The translations under genes and the position numbers were made by a program. From Myxococcales bacterium (lineage in GTDB: Bacteria; Myxococcota_A; Polyangia; Polyangiales; Houyiibacteriaceae): 48,471 nucleotides of DNA. Each line of letters opens with the position of its first letter. Position 1 is the stretch's first letter. The notes below the pieces were generated by a model. It searched no databases. It was not told the DNA's origin and saw only the letters and a list, made by a program, of their open reading frames with translations. The stretch covers positions 1-48,471 of the forward strand of contig JAAYBZ010000094.1 of the NCBI GenBank assembly GCA_012744445.1. Reading direction: 5' to 3'. Positions 37,735-46,486 of the stretch are shown here, piece by piece.

Positions 37735-38727
37735 ATGCGCGCCCTCCTCGCCTGCCTCGCGCTCGTCGCGGCCTGCGCGCCGGCGCCGCTCGCGGACGAG
37801 TCGACGACGGGCGCCGAGGCCCCGTCGCCCGAGGCGCCGACCGTCGAATCGCTCTTCCTCCACGTGGACGAAGAGCGCCCGTGCCTCCTCGTCGCGCGCG
37901 ACGGCGCCTACACGGCCGGCCGTCCGCTCGAGACGGCCGTGCGCCCGCGGCCGCCCTTCCCCGAGGGACTTCGCGCCCACCTCACGCCGCCGCCCGGAGG
38001 CTTCGTGCTCTACACGCTCTACGGCCGCTTCGGCGCGGGCGAGCTCTCGCTCACGGCGGTCACGCGCCACGCGCCGCCCATCGGCCCCGTCTTCGCGCTC
38101 CTCCTCGCAGGCGACGGCGCGTACCTGGGGAAGCCGCACGAAGATTTGGAAGGCCCCTTCGACCGCCACGCGCTCCCCGGCGCGCTCGCCTCCATCGGCA
38201 TCGCCGAGGACGCGCTCGTCGCCGTCGTGCCGCGCGCCCACACCTCGGCGGACGAGCTCGCGGAGGCGCTCGCCCTCCTCGACGCGCTCGGCGCGGAGCC
38301 GGTGCTCGCCCTCCCCCTCCCGCCCGAGACGCGCCATCGCGCCGTCGCACCCGACGCGACGTCAGGAGGCACGTGCGGCGCGGCCCCCGCGCTCGAAGGC
38401 GAGCCCGGCGAGCCCGCGCCCCACGAGCTCCGCGAGGTCGTCGCGCGCTTCTCCGCCGCGGCCGCCGAGTGCCGCAAGGGCACGGCGAGCTACGAAGCCG
38501 CGCGCGGCGGCGCGCTCGAGCTCCGCGTGCGCGTCGGGGGCGATGGCACCGTCGGCGACGTCTGCGTCGAGCGCGACTCGATCGGCGACGTGGCCCTCCG
38601 TGACTGCGCGCTCCGGGCGGCGCGCGAGATCCGCTTCGAATCCGCGGGCGCGCTCGAGCTCCGCGTCCCGCTCCGCTTCAAGCGCGACGAGCGCGACCGC
38701 GCGCGAGGGCTCTGCGCCTCGCCCTGA
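37735..38727 (+). CDS. Lipoprotein with AgmX/TonB-like C-terminal domain
   Basis: A 330-residue protein with a lipobox LVAAC (Cys14). The middle (about 40-220) is Ala/Leu/Pro-rich with no recognised fold. The C-terminal about 100 residues have the pattern GxLELRVRVxxDGTVGDV, paired cysteines around residues 200-300, and a final LRVPLRFKRD strand, like the AgmX/PglI C-terminal domain of myxobacterial motility and envelope proteins, a TonB-C relative. ATG at 37735; TACAAG six bases upstream could be a -10 of a leaderless message. Its stop abuts the stop of the convergent TPR protein gene. Confidence 0.75.
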   Translation: MRALLACLALVAACAPAPLADESTTGAEAPSPEAPTVESLFLHVDEERPCLLVARDGAYTAGRPLETAVRPRPPFPEGLRAHLTPPPGGFVLYTLYGRFGAGELSLTAVTRHAPPIGPVFALLLAGDGAYLGKPHEDLEGPFDRHALPGALASIGIAEDALVAVVPRAHTSADELAEALALLDALGAEPVLALPLPPETRHRAVAPDATSGGTCGAAPALEGEPGEPAPHELREVVARFSAAAAECRKGTASYEAARGGALELRVRVGGDGTVGDVCVERDSIGDVALRDCALRAAREIRFESAGALELRVPLRFKRDERDRARGLCASP

Positions 38728-40119
38728 TCACTCGTCGAGGAGGCGCAGCCCCTTCGGGCTCTTCGCGCCGCCGAAGTCGGGCTCCTTGAGCCGGAATTCG
38801 TCGCCGAAGGGCGAGCGTGCGTCGAGCCGGATCTCCACCGGGAACGTGGCCGGGGCCTCGTCCGATTCGTCGTCTCCGTCCTCTTCGACCTCGTCGAGAT
38901 CGGTCGGCGGGAGGAGGGCCGTCGGGCCGAAGACCGCGCGGATCTGCTCCTCGAGCATGGTGCGCTGCGAGAGGGGGCTCAGCCGGAGCACCGCCTGCAC
39001 CGAGCGGCGCATGGCGTCGTAGTCGTGCGCGGCGTGGAAGACCTGCACGGCCGCCATGTGCACCTGCGCGTCGTCGGGGTACCTCGCGAGCTCGGCGCGG
39101 ATGCGGCGCTTGGCCGACTCCGTGTCGTTCTCGGCGAGATCGAGCTGGGCGAAGAGGACCGCGAGCGCAGGCAGCTCGGGATCGAGCCCTTCGGCCTTGG
39201 CGAGCGAGGCGCGCGCGCCCACGAGATCGCCGCGCGCGAGCTCGAGCCCGGCGCGCGTGACGTACGCCGGCGCGAGCGCGGGGTCCTCGGCGATGGCCTC
39301 GCCCACGAGCTCGGCGGCCATGCCGAGCTCCCCCACGGCGAGCTTGAAGCCGGCCACGAGGTTCTTGCGCGAAGGATCGGGGCTCAGCGCGAGGGCGGCC
39401 TCGAACTCCTGCTCGCCCTCGTCGAGCTGCCCCGTGACCATCCACAACGTCCCCTCGATGGCGCGGATCGAGGGCGACTTGGGATCGAGCTCGTGCGCGC
39501 GACGCACCGAGCGGAGCGCGCGGGCCACGTCGTCGCCGCGCGTCACCTGCGCGAGCGCCGAGAGCGCGCCCGCCGCCGCCACCGCCTGCACGTCCTCGAG
39601 CACGCGGCCGCGCTTCACCTGGACGTCCTTGCGCGCGCCGAAGACGTCGAAGATCTCTCCGTCGAGCTCGACCACGTAGTAGCCGTACCGGCCCGTGGGA
39701 TCGGGCGAGGGGACGCCGTCGAGCTCGTAGACCTCCATGAGCTTGGCGTGATGTGCGCCGTGCGCGCGCGCCCGGAGCGAAGCCACCGCGAGGGAGGCGA
39801 TCTCGATGGGGAAGAAGCGCCGCTCGCCGGCCAAGACGGCTTCGAGCACCTGATCCGGCAGGCGCACCGACGCCGTCCGGACGTCGGCGGGGACGAACGG
39901 CTCGCTCGGGGAGAGGAGGAAGTCGACGTCGTCGAGTCGTTCGATCTTCTCGGTCGGGCGGAGGAGCGGCGCGAAGGTCTCGAACCCGCTCCCGCTCACC
40001 TTCTCGTGGATCTGGGACAGCGGCGCCCCAGGAGCCGGAAAGAGGTGATCGTGGAACGCGAAATAGAGCCCCGCGGAGAGGACGACGAACGCGAGGGCGG
40101 AGACGTAGACCGTGCGCAT
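38728..40119 (-). CDS. Membrane-anchored TPR protein of unknown function
   Basis: A 463-residue protein with one N-terminal membrane segment (about 4-22, VYVSALAFVVLSAGLYFAF) followed by a globular part and, from about 190 to 400, a string of TPR-type helix pairs (RAHELDPKSPSIRAIEG, AAELVGEAIAEDPALAPAYV, RASLAKAEGLDPELPAL). An acidic linker (about 412-430) and a charged tail follow. TPR arrays bind proteins, so it is probably a scaffold; no partner can be named. A TAGTCT element lies 11 bases before the ATG at 40119. Confidence 0.72.
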   Translation of the reverse strand: MRTVYVSALAFVVLSAGLYFAFHDHLFPAPGAPLSQIHEKVSGSGFETFAPLLRPTEKIERLDDVDFLLSPSEPFVPADVRTASVRLPDQVLEAVLAGERRFFPIEIASLAVASLRARAHGAHHAKLMEVYELDGVPSPDPTGRYGYYVVELDGEIFDVFGARKDVQVKRGRVLEDVQAVAAAGALSALAQVTRGDDVARALRSVRRAHELDPKSPSIRAIEGTLWMVTGQLDEGEQEFEAALALSPDPSRKNLVAGFKLAVGELGMAAELVGEAIAEDPALAPAYVTRAGLELARGDLVGARASLAKAEGLDPELPALAVLFAQLDLAENDTESAKRRIRAELARYPDDAQVHMAAVQVFHAAHDYDAMRRSVQAVLRLSPLSQRTMLEEQIRAVFGPTALLPPTDLDEVEEDGDDESDEAPATFPVEIRLDARSPFGDEFRLKEPDFGGAKSPKGLRLLDE

Positions 40120-40213
40120 CTTCGGGCCCGAGACTAGCAGCCCGTGGCCAAATTGGGGTGGTCACGGTCGCTTCCCCCCTTGCCGAGCGCGCGAACGTGA
40201 CAAGGTTAGCGGG

Positions 40214-40528
40214 ATGGGCGACGAGCTCGACTGTCTCACGTGTGGGGTCTGCTGCCGAACGGGCGCCGATGGCCGCATCCTCGTGCCGGCCGAGGACCTC
40301 GTGCGTTGGCGTCGGCTCGGGAGACACGACGTCGCCGAGGCCATCCAACCCGGCCACTTCGGCGAGATGGCGTTCGCCACGCGCGACGACGGGAGCTGCG
40401 TGCACCTCGGCACGGAGGACTCGCCGAACGCCTGCCGCATCTACGAGATCCGCGGCACGACCTGCCGCGAGTTCGAGCGCGGCAGCCCGCAATGCCACGA
40501 GTTCCGGCGCGACTTCGGGCTGGAGTGA
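40214..40528 (+). CDS. YkgJ family cysteine-cluster protein
   Basis: A 104-residue soluble protein with the motif CLTCGVCC (Cys7, 10, 13, 14) and later conserved cysteines in GSCVHL, NACRIYEIRGTTCREF and PQCHEF. This pattern defines the YkgJ/UPF0153 family, proposed to bind a metal or iron-sulfur cluster; function unknown. ATG 40214 gives the family length; the frame is open upstream to 40112 without homology. It converges on the SNF2 helicase gene, 36 bases away. Confidence 0.82.
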   Translation: MGDELDCLTCGVCCRTGADGRILVPAEDLVRWRRLGRHDVAEAIQPGHFGEMAFATRDDGSCVHLGTEDSPNACRIYEIRGTTCREFERGSPQCHEFRRDFGLE

Positions 40529-40564
40529 GCGCCGCGTCGAGCGCCGCGCCCACCCCGCGCTGGC

Positions 40565-43500
40565 TCAGGAGAAGAGCGAGTCGACGTCGCTCTGCGTGAG
40601 GCCCTTGAGGGGGCTGCCCTCGGTGCTGAGCACGGTGGAGACGAGCTCGCGCTTCTTGCCGGAGAGCTTGAGGATCTTCTCCTCGACCGTGCCCTTGGCG
40701 ATGAGGCGGTAGACCGTGACGACCTTCTGCTGCCCGATGCGGTGCGCGCGGTCGGTCGCCTGATCCTCGACGGCCGGGTTCCACCACGGATCGAAGTGGA
40801 CGACGGTGTCGGCGCCGGTGAGGTTGAGGCCCGTCCCGCCCGCCTTGAGCGAGATGAGGAAGACCGGGATCGACTCGTCCTGGTTGAAGCGATCGACGCG
40901 CTCCATGCGGTCCTTGGTGGAGCCGTCGAGGTACTCGTAGCGCACGCCGTCGGCGTCGAGCGCCTCGCGGATGTACGAGAGCATCTCGACGAACTGGCTG
41001 AAGACCAGGACGCGGTGGCCGCCCGCCACGCACTCGGCGACGATCTCGCGGAGCGCGCCGAGTTTGCCGCTCATCTCGGCGTCGAACTGCGCCTCGGGGA
41101 GCTTGAGGAGGCGCGGATCGCAGGCGACCTGACGGAGCCGCGTGAGCGCCGCGAGGATCTTGATCTGCGCCTTGGCCACGCCCTGCTTCTCGACCTCGCT
41201 CATGACGCTCTTGCGCACCTCGCCGAGGATCTGCTGGTAGAGCGCCGCCTGCTCGTCGGCCAGCGGGACGATGATCTCCTGCTCGATCTTCTCGGGGAGA
41301 TCGGCCGCGACGTCCTCCTTCACGCGGCGGAGGATGAAGGGCCGGATGATCTTGCGGAGGCGATCGGCGGCCTCTTGGTCGCCGCGATCGATGGGCCGCG
41401 CGTAGGTCTCCTCGAAGCTCTTGAGGCCGCCGAGGAGCCCGGGCGAGACGAAGTCGAAGATGCTCCAGATCTCGCTCAGGCGGTTCTCGATGGGGGTGCC
41501 CGTGAGGGCGAGCCGCCGCTCCGCCTTGAGCCGCTTGGCCGCGCGCGCGGTCTGGCTGAGCGGGTTCTTGATGTGCTGCGCCTCGTCGAGGATGGCGTAG
41601 CCGAGATCGAGCTCGGCGAGGAGCTCCTCGTCGCGGCGGAGCAGCGCGTAGCTCGTGATCATCACGTCGGCGTCGTCGAGCTCGGCGCGCGAGTCGAAGC
41701 GGTTGGCTCCCTGCCACGCCACGGCCTTGAGGCCCGGCGCGAATTTCTCGATCTCGCGGACCCAGTTGGGGACGACCGAGGTGGGCGCCACCACGAGGTG
41801 GAGCTGCCGCTTCTTGCTCTTGGCCTTCACCCAGCAGAGGAGCGCGATCGTCTGGAGCGTCTTGCCGAGACCCATGTCGTCGGCGAGCACGCCGCCCGAG
41901 CCGAGCCCGTGGATGAACGCGAGCCAATTGAAGCCGGCCTTCTGGTAGGGGCGGAGCGTGGCCTTGAGCGTGCGCGGCTTGGGGACGTCCGGGATCTCGC
42001 CGGCGTCGTCGAGCGTCTCGAAGAGCGTCTTGGCCGCCGTAGTGACCTTGCGATCCTCGACGAGCTCGAGGAGCTCGTTCACGCGGCCGACCTGCGAGAG
42101 CGGGAGCTTCTCGCCCGCGCCACCGCTCGTGACCATGAGCTCGGCCATGCGCTGGAGGATCCCGCTCACCTGCTCGGGATCGACGGGCGCGTAGGTCCCG
42201 TCCTCGAGACGGACGATGCGGCGCCCCTGCTCGAGGCAGGCGCGGAGCTCGTCCTCGGCCACGACCTTGCCGGCCGAGGTGAAGACCATGTCGAGGCTGA
42301 GCCAGTCGACGCCGCTCGAGACGCGCGCACGCGGCGTCACCGTCTCGTTGCGGATCTTCACGTTCACGAGGTCGTCGGGGATGCGCTTGATCCACTCCTT
42401 GGGGAGCGTCGCGATGCCCGAGGTCCAGAAGTCGATCGCGGCGTCGCCGCGGAGCGAGAGCCCGTCGCGCGCCTCGTTGACCGTGAAGCCGAGGCCGAGG
42501 AGCTGCTGCACCGCCATGAGCTCACGGCCCACGTCGCGCCGGACGACCCGCGGACGCCCGCCCGGCCCGAGCGGCTCGAGGAAGGCGAGCGGCGGCGCGA
42601 TGGTATCGGGCGGGATCTCGAACTCGAGGTCGTCGTAGTGGACGCGGAGCTTGGCGTCGACCGTGACGATGTCGCCGAAGGCGAGGAGCTCGATCTTGGG
42701 CTCCGCGTCGATGAGATCGGCGATCTGCCCGAGGTCGGGGAGCGGCGCGCCGAGCGACGCGGCCACGCGCGGGATGAAGTCGGTGAGGAGCTCGGGGAGC
42801 GCCTCGTAGGGGTAGATGAGCGCGGGCGAGCGGTAGAGCCGCTGGAGCCACGCCGGCGTGACGGCCTCGTGCACCGGCCGCGCCACGCCCTCGGTGGTGT
42901 CGACGTAGTAGCCGGGGTTGCCCTCGAACCACGCGCCGCTCGAGAGCGAGAAGCGCCGGTTGTTGCTCTCGAGCACGAAGACCACGCGCACGCGCATCGA
43001 GCCGGTGCTCGCGCGATCGAGCTCGATGCGCGGCTTGATCGGCTCGTCGGTGATGCGCAGCTCCATCGAGGCGGGCTCGAGGAGGACGCGCTTGCCGCGC
43101 AGGAGGTGGAAGGCCTCGGCCGCGTCTTCGCCACGGAGCTCGGCGGTGGCGGGCTGGCCGCGCGTCGCGTGGCGCGCGAGGAGGCGGAAGAGCGGTCGAT
43201 CGTCGGAGTCGACCATGTTGAACGCGGCGAGCGCCGCCTCGATGGGCGCGGCGTTGCGCGTCCCTGCGATGACGGGCGTGATGTTCACCGACGTGGGGCG
43301 GACCGCGACGCGATACTCGAAGTCGCATGGCTTGGGGAGCGCGTCCGGCGGAAGCCAGGCGTCGATCGGCCCGCGTGACTTGGGTTCTTGGAGATCCGTC
43401 CCCGTGAGTCGCTCGATGACGGCGTCGGCCCGCCCCCGCCTCCGGCGATTCCGCCGTCGTGTGCCGCCGACCGAGACCGTCCCCGCCACGTGGATGGGCT

Positions 43501-43987
43501 CGGACTTCTCGGGCTGCGCCTTCTTCTTGGCCGCTTTCTTCGAGGCGGCGGGCTCGGCCGCGCCGTTGCCCTGGGCGGCCGCTGCCTCGGCTTCGAGCGC
43601 CTCCTTGGGTTTGGGCGGGCGCTCGCGATCGCGGAGCGCGACGAGGATGGCGGCGACGTGCTTGCAGTGGCCGTCGGGACCTCGCCATCCAGGGCAGCTG
43701 CACGCGGAGGTGAGCTGACCGTCTTCGGTCAGCTTCACCGACGTCTTGTACGGCTCCTCGGCCGAGCGGACGCGGATCTCACCCGACACCGTGTCGTCCA
43801 CCGTGGTCAGGTTCTCGATGGCGTTCCGCCGCGCGTAGAGGCGACCGCGGAGGAAGGCGTTGCCGCCCGTCACGCGCTGGATGGCGCGATCGCTCATCTT
43901 CCCTACGCGCTGTGAGATCGGAGGTTTTTCCGACTCGTCCGCGTTCGTGTCCTCGGGGGACACCTCGTGCACAGAGGTCTCGGCCAT
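40565..43987 (-). CDS. SWIM zinc-finger SNF2-family DEAD/DEAH-box helicase
   Basis: A 1140-residue Swi2/Snf2-type ATPase. A SWIM zinc finger (CxCx9CxH, residues 96-110, Cys96, Cys98, Cys108, His110) is followed by a Lys/Arg-rich, low-complexity linker (about 145-190), a large middle region of the bacterial SNF2-associated type, and the motor: Walker A DDMGLGKT (about 702-709), DEAQH (about 797-801), LTGTPIEN, and the C-lobe with LVFSQF, GGTGLNLTGAD and ATDRAHRIGQ. Such proteins translocate on double-stranded DNA, displacing proteins such as RNA polymerase. ATG 43987 has GGAAG upstream; TTG 44035 is an alternative. Divergent from the NYN gene. Confidence 0.93.
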   Translation of the reverse strand: MAETSVHEVSPEDTNADESEKPPISQRVGKMSDRAIQRVTGGNAFLRGRLYARRNAIENLTTVDDTVSGEIRVRSAEEPYKTSVKLTEDGQLTSACSCPGWRGPDGHCKHVAAILVALRDRERPPKPKEALEAEAAAAQGNGAAEPAASKKAAKKKAQPEKSEPIHVAGTVSVGGTRRRNRRRRGRADAVIERLTGTDLQEPKSRGPIDAWLPPDALPKPCDFEYRVAVRPTSVNITPVIAGTRNAAPIEAALAAFNMVDSDDRPLFRLLARHATRGQPATAELRGEDAAEAFHLLRGKRVLLEPASMELRITDEPIKPRIELDRASTGSMRVRVVFVLESNNRRFSLSSGAWFEGNPGYYVDTTEGVARPVHEAVTPAWLQRLYRSPALIYPYEALPELLTDFIPRVAASLGAPLPDLGQIADLIDAEPKIELLAFGDIVTVDAKLRVHYDDLEFEIPPDTIAPPLAFLEPLGPGGRPRVVRRDVGRELMAVQQLLGLGFTVNEARDGLSLRGDAAIDFWTSGIATLPKEWIKRIPDDLVNVKIRNETVTPRARVSSGVDWLSLDMVFTSAGKVVAEDELRACLEQGRRIVRLEDGTYAPVDPEQVSGILQRMAELMVTSGGAGEKLPLSQVGRVNELLELVEDRKVTTAAKTLFETLDDAGEIPDVPKPRTLKATLRPYQKAGFNWLAFIHGLGSGGVLADDMGLGKTLQTIALLCWVKAKSKKRQLHLVVAPTSVVPNWVREIEKFAPGLKAVAWQGANRFDSRAELDDADVMITSYALLRRDEELLAELDLGYAILDEAQHIKNPLSQTARAAKRLKAERRLALTGTPIENRLSEIWSIFDFVSPGLLGGLKSFEETYARPIDRGDQEAADRLRKIIRPFILRRVKEDVAADLPEKIEQEIIVPLADEQAALYQQILGEVRKSVMSEVEKQGVAKAQIKILAALTRLRQVACDPRLLKLPEAQFDAEMSGKLGALREIVAECVAGGHRVLVFSQFVEMLSYIREALDADGVRYEYLDGSTKDRMERVDRFNQDESIPVFLISLKAGGTGLNLTGADTVVHFDPWWNPAVEDQATDRAHRIGQQKVVTVYRLIAKGTVEEKILKLSGKKRELVSTVLSTEGSPLKGLTQSDVDSLFS

Positions 43988-44359
43988 AGGGTGGCTTCCG
44001 AATACGCCGGCCTCCCCTTTAGGCGGCGGCGTCAATCACGTGGACGTCGACTGAGAATGAAGTCCTTCCCGTGCCGTGGAAGGCCGCATTCCTCTCCGTA
44101 GGCACCCCAAGGGGCTTGCGTTTCGGGAGAGCGCGTGCGGACGGCGCGGGCGCCCGGAAAGGTCACCGGGGCAGCTTCTGGTGATGATACACACCCGGAG
44201 GAGCTTGGCAAGAGGCGGAGTCGGCCGATCCTAGACCGTCCGAAGGCGCGGATGATGCGCAGATCATGCGCGATCCAGCCTGGACGTCCTCCCGCGCGCA
44301 GCCCAACATTGGCGCAAGTCTGGTTTCACTTTTCGATGAAACCGTTTCGATGGAGTAGG
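43988..44359. other. 372-base intergenic region between divergent SWIM-SNF2 and NYN genes
   Basis: The longest non-coding stretch of the window. It has no convincing start-led coding sequence; the frame of the NYN gene stays open across part of it without family resemblance. The NYN-proximal part is repeat-rich and more AT-rich than its surroundings (separate entry). A TTGGCA at 44205-44210 has no good -10 partner. No tRNA-like fold or CRISPR-like repeat was seen. Confidence 0.6.
44322..44352. promoter_or_regulatory. Interleaved inverted and direct repeats just upstream of the NYN gene
   Basis: GGTTTCA (44322-44328) and TGAAACC (44337-44343) form a perfect 7-bp inverted repeat. TTTCGATG occurs at 44331-44338 and again at 44345-44352 as a 14-bp-period direct repeat, and GAAAC-C-GTTTC is a third, overlapping symmetry. 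The last repeat touches the Shine-Dalgarno, so a protein bound here would control the NYN gene. Confidence 0.45.
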
Positions 44360-45187
44360 ATGATGATCAAAGTCGGGATCTTCTTCGACGGAAAGAGCTT
44401 CTATCACGGCTACGAAGACGGCGAGGCCGCCTCGAGGCGCGTCGACTTCAAGAAGCTCGCCGATTGGCTCGTGGGCCAGGTCGGCGGCACGCACCTCTTC
44501 GGTGCGTTCTATTACACCGGCGTCGACAGCGAGGGCGACACCTCCAGCGCCGGCCTCTCGCAGTTCCTGAGCAACCTCGAGCGCGTCCCTGGTTATTTCG
44601 TCCGTCGCCTCGCGCGCCGCAGCGCCACGCACCACTGCGAGAACTGCGGCGCCACGCACCGCTTCTCGCGCGAGCGTGAGGTGGACACGAGCATCGTCGC
44701 CGACCTCGTCCGCTACGCGGCGGTCGGCGCGTACGACGTCGCGATCGTGGTCTCGGGCGACACCGACCTCGTGCCCGGCGCCGAGGCCGTGCGCGACTTC
44801 GGCAAGCAGCTCTGGGTGGCGAGCTGGGGCGATCGGGGCCTCTCCTCGCGCCTCCGCCAGGCGGCGTTCGCCACCGTCGATCTCACGGTGGGCGCCTCGT
44901 TCTTCGCGAGCGAGGGCCGCCACGAGCATCCGCCGCGCACGCCGAGCGAGCACCCGGCCGAGGACCTCGCCTCCTCCGAGGTCTTCCTCGAGGAGCTCGA
45001 GCGCGCCGAGGAGCGCTTCGCCGACGGCTACGTGGGCGTGAACTTCTTCGTCACGCGCTGGCGCTCGGATCGCCTCGTCGACGATCCAAACGTCCGCCGC
45101 CGCATCCTCGATCAGCTCGTCGACGACGGCCTCGTCGAGATCTTCGAGACCGAGGACGGAAGCCGCGGCGTCCGCATCATCCGCTGA
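44360..45187 (+). CDS. NYN-domain (LabA/PIN-like) putative RNase with CxxC knuckle
   Basis: A 275-residue protein with a NYN fold, a PIN-like metal-dependent nuclease domain. The acidic residues are visible: Asp10 (GIFFDGKSF), Asp109 (EVDTSIVADL), Asp134 and Asp136 (VSGDTDLVP). A CENC knuckle (Cys93, Cys96) flanked by His residues lies in the domain, as in several LabA-like proteins. The C-terminal about 60 residues look like a winged-helix or similar nucleic-acid module. GGAG at 44352-44355 supports ATG 44360 or the adjacent ATG 44363. The target RNA is unknown. Divergent from the SNF2 gene; convergent with cofH. Confidence 0.85.
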   Translation: MMIKVGIFFDGKSFYHGYEDGEAASRRVDFKKLADWLVGQVGGTHLFGAFYYTGVDSEGDTSSAGLSQFLSNLERVPGYFVRRLARRSATHHCENCGATHRFSREREVDTSIVADLVRYAAVGAYDVAIVVSGDTDLVPGAEAVRDFGKQLWVASWGDRGLSSRLRQAAFATVDLTVGASFFASEGRHEHPPRTPSEHPAEDLASSEVFLEELERAEERFADGYVGVNFFVTRWRSDRLVDDPNVRRRILDQLVDDGLVEIFETEDGSRGVRIIR

Positions 45188-45199
45188 GCGCGGCGCTCA
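45185..45199. terminator. Palindrome joining stops of the NYN and cofH genes
   Basis: TGAGCGC-G-GCGCTCA: a perfect 15-base palindrome whose ends are the TGA stops of both convergent genes. It could fold as a 5-bp hairpin with a 5-base loop in either transcript; no U-tract. Same arrangement as at 5612-5629. Confidence 0.35.
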
Positions 45200-46486
45200 C
45201 GACGTGGCCACGGCGAGCCGACGGCGCGTGACGCTGCGCGGCTCGTAGCGGAAGCGCTCGTCGGCGACGAGCTCCGCGTAGCTCCCGAACGTCGCGTCGG
45301 GGTCGACCACCTGATCGAGCGGCTCGACGGGATCCCCCGCGCCGTCGCGCGAGAAGACGCGGAGGATCTCGTAGCGCGTGCCGCGCTGCGCCGGGACGCG
45401 CCCGGCGCTCCGGATGGCGTGGCGGAGCGCGGCCGGCGTCGTGAGCTGACCGTGCGCGGCGCCCGCCGAGGTGGAGATGCTCTCGTTCATGAGCGTGCCG
45501 CCGAGATCGTTCACGCCGAAGGAGAGGAGCTGCTCGCCCATGCGGAGCCCTTCCTTGACCCACGAGGCCTGGATGTTCTTGAAGCTCGCGCCGAGCATCA
45601 GGCGCGCGATGGCGTAGACGCGGAGCACGTCGTGACCGGACGGACCGGGCGTGACGCCGGGCACGTCGCCGCGGAGGAAGAGCGGGCTCTCGGCGTGCAC
45701 GAAGCTCAGCGGGACGAACTCCGTGAAGCCGCCGGTGTGCTTCTGGATGGAGCGGAGGGTGTCGAGGTGGCGCGCGCGATCGGCGGCCGTCTCCACGTGG
45801 CCGAACATCATCGTGGCGCTCGTCCGGATGCCGAGCTCGTGCGCGGTCTCGATGATCTCGATCCACTCGGCCGTGGAGAGGCGCGTCGGCGCGATCGACT
45901 TGCGGATGCGATCGTCGAGGATCTCCGCCGAGGTGCCGGGGAGCGTGTCGAGCCCGGCCTCGCGGAGCTCGAGGAGGAGCTCGCGCACGGGCACGCGGCC
46001 GAGATCCGCGGCGTAGCGGATCTCCTCGGGCGAGAAGGCGTGGATGTGGAGCTGCGGCGCCGCCTCACGGATGGCGCGCACGAGGGAGACGTAGTCGTCC
46101 TTGTCGAGCGTGGGCGCGAGGCCGGCCTGGATGCAGACCTCGGTGGCGCCGTAGTGCTCGGCCTCGAGCGCGCGGCGCACGACCTCTTCCTTGGGGAGGA
46201 GGTAGCCTTGCTCCGACCTCACGCCGCGCGCGAAGGCGCAGAAGCGGCAGGTCTTCACGCAGACGTTGGTGAAGTTGACGTTGCGGTTGACCACGTAGGT
46301 CACCAGCTCGCCGGCCTGCGAGGCGCGGAGCGCGTCGGCCACGAGGCCGAGCGCGAGGAGCTCGCGTCCCGTGACCTCGGAGAGCCGAGTCGCGTCCTCG
46401 ACGGAGAGCTCGCGCCCCTCGAGACAGCCCTCGAGGATACGGGCGACCACGGGATCGACGCCTGAGATGAGCGAGGTGAGGGTCAA
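45197..46486 (-). CDS. cofH: FO synthase subunit 2 (5-amino-6-ribitylaminouracil-tyrosine transferase)
   Basis: A 429-residue radical SAM enzyme. CofH joins a tyrosine-derived radical to 5-amino-6-(D-ribitylamino)uracil, the first half of the deazaflavin FO synthesis leading to cofactor F420. The cluster motif CVKTCRFC (Cys76, Cys80, Cys83) and HIHAFSPEEI are typical of the family, which also contains menaquinone enzymes MqnC/MqnE; adjacency to CofG decides in favour of CofH. The start is TTG at 46486, overlapping the cofG stop (TTGA) and with GGAGG seven bases upstream. The last about 65 residues (DQVVDPDATFGSYAEL onward) form a tail beyond the core. Confidence 0.9.
   Translation of the reverse strand: MTLTSLISGVDPVVARILEGCLEGRELSVEDATRLSEVTGRELLALGLVADALRASQAGELVTYVVNRNVNFTNVCVKTCRFCAFARGVRSEQGYLLPKEEVVRRALEAEHYGATEVCIQAGLAPTLDKDDYVSLVRAIREAAPQLHIHAFSPEEIRYAADLGRVPVRELLLELREAGLDTLPGTSAEILDDRIRKSIAPTRLSTAEWIEIIETAHELGIRTSATMMFGHVETAADRARHLDTLRSIQKHTGGFTEFVPLSFVHAESPLFLRGDVPGVTPGPSGHDVLRVYAIARLMLGASFKNIQASWVKEGLRMGEQLLSFGVNDLGGTLMNESISTSAGAAHGQLTTPAALRHAIRSAGRVPAQRGTRYEILRVFSRDGAGDPVEPLDQVVDPDATFGSYAELVADERFRYEPRSVTRRRLAVATS

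Noticed and set aside
44135-44359. 75-codon upstream extension of the NYN gene
   Set aside because: The extension has no family resemblance, crosses the repeat-rich control region, and a good GGAG lies directly before ATG 44360/44363.
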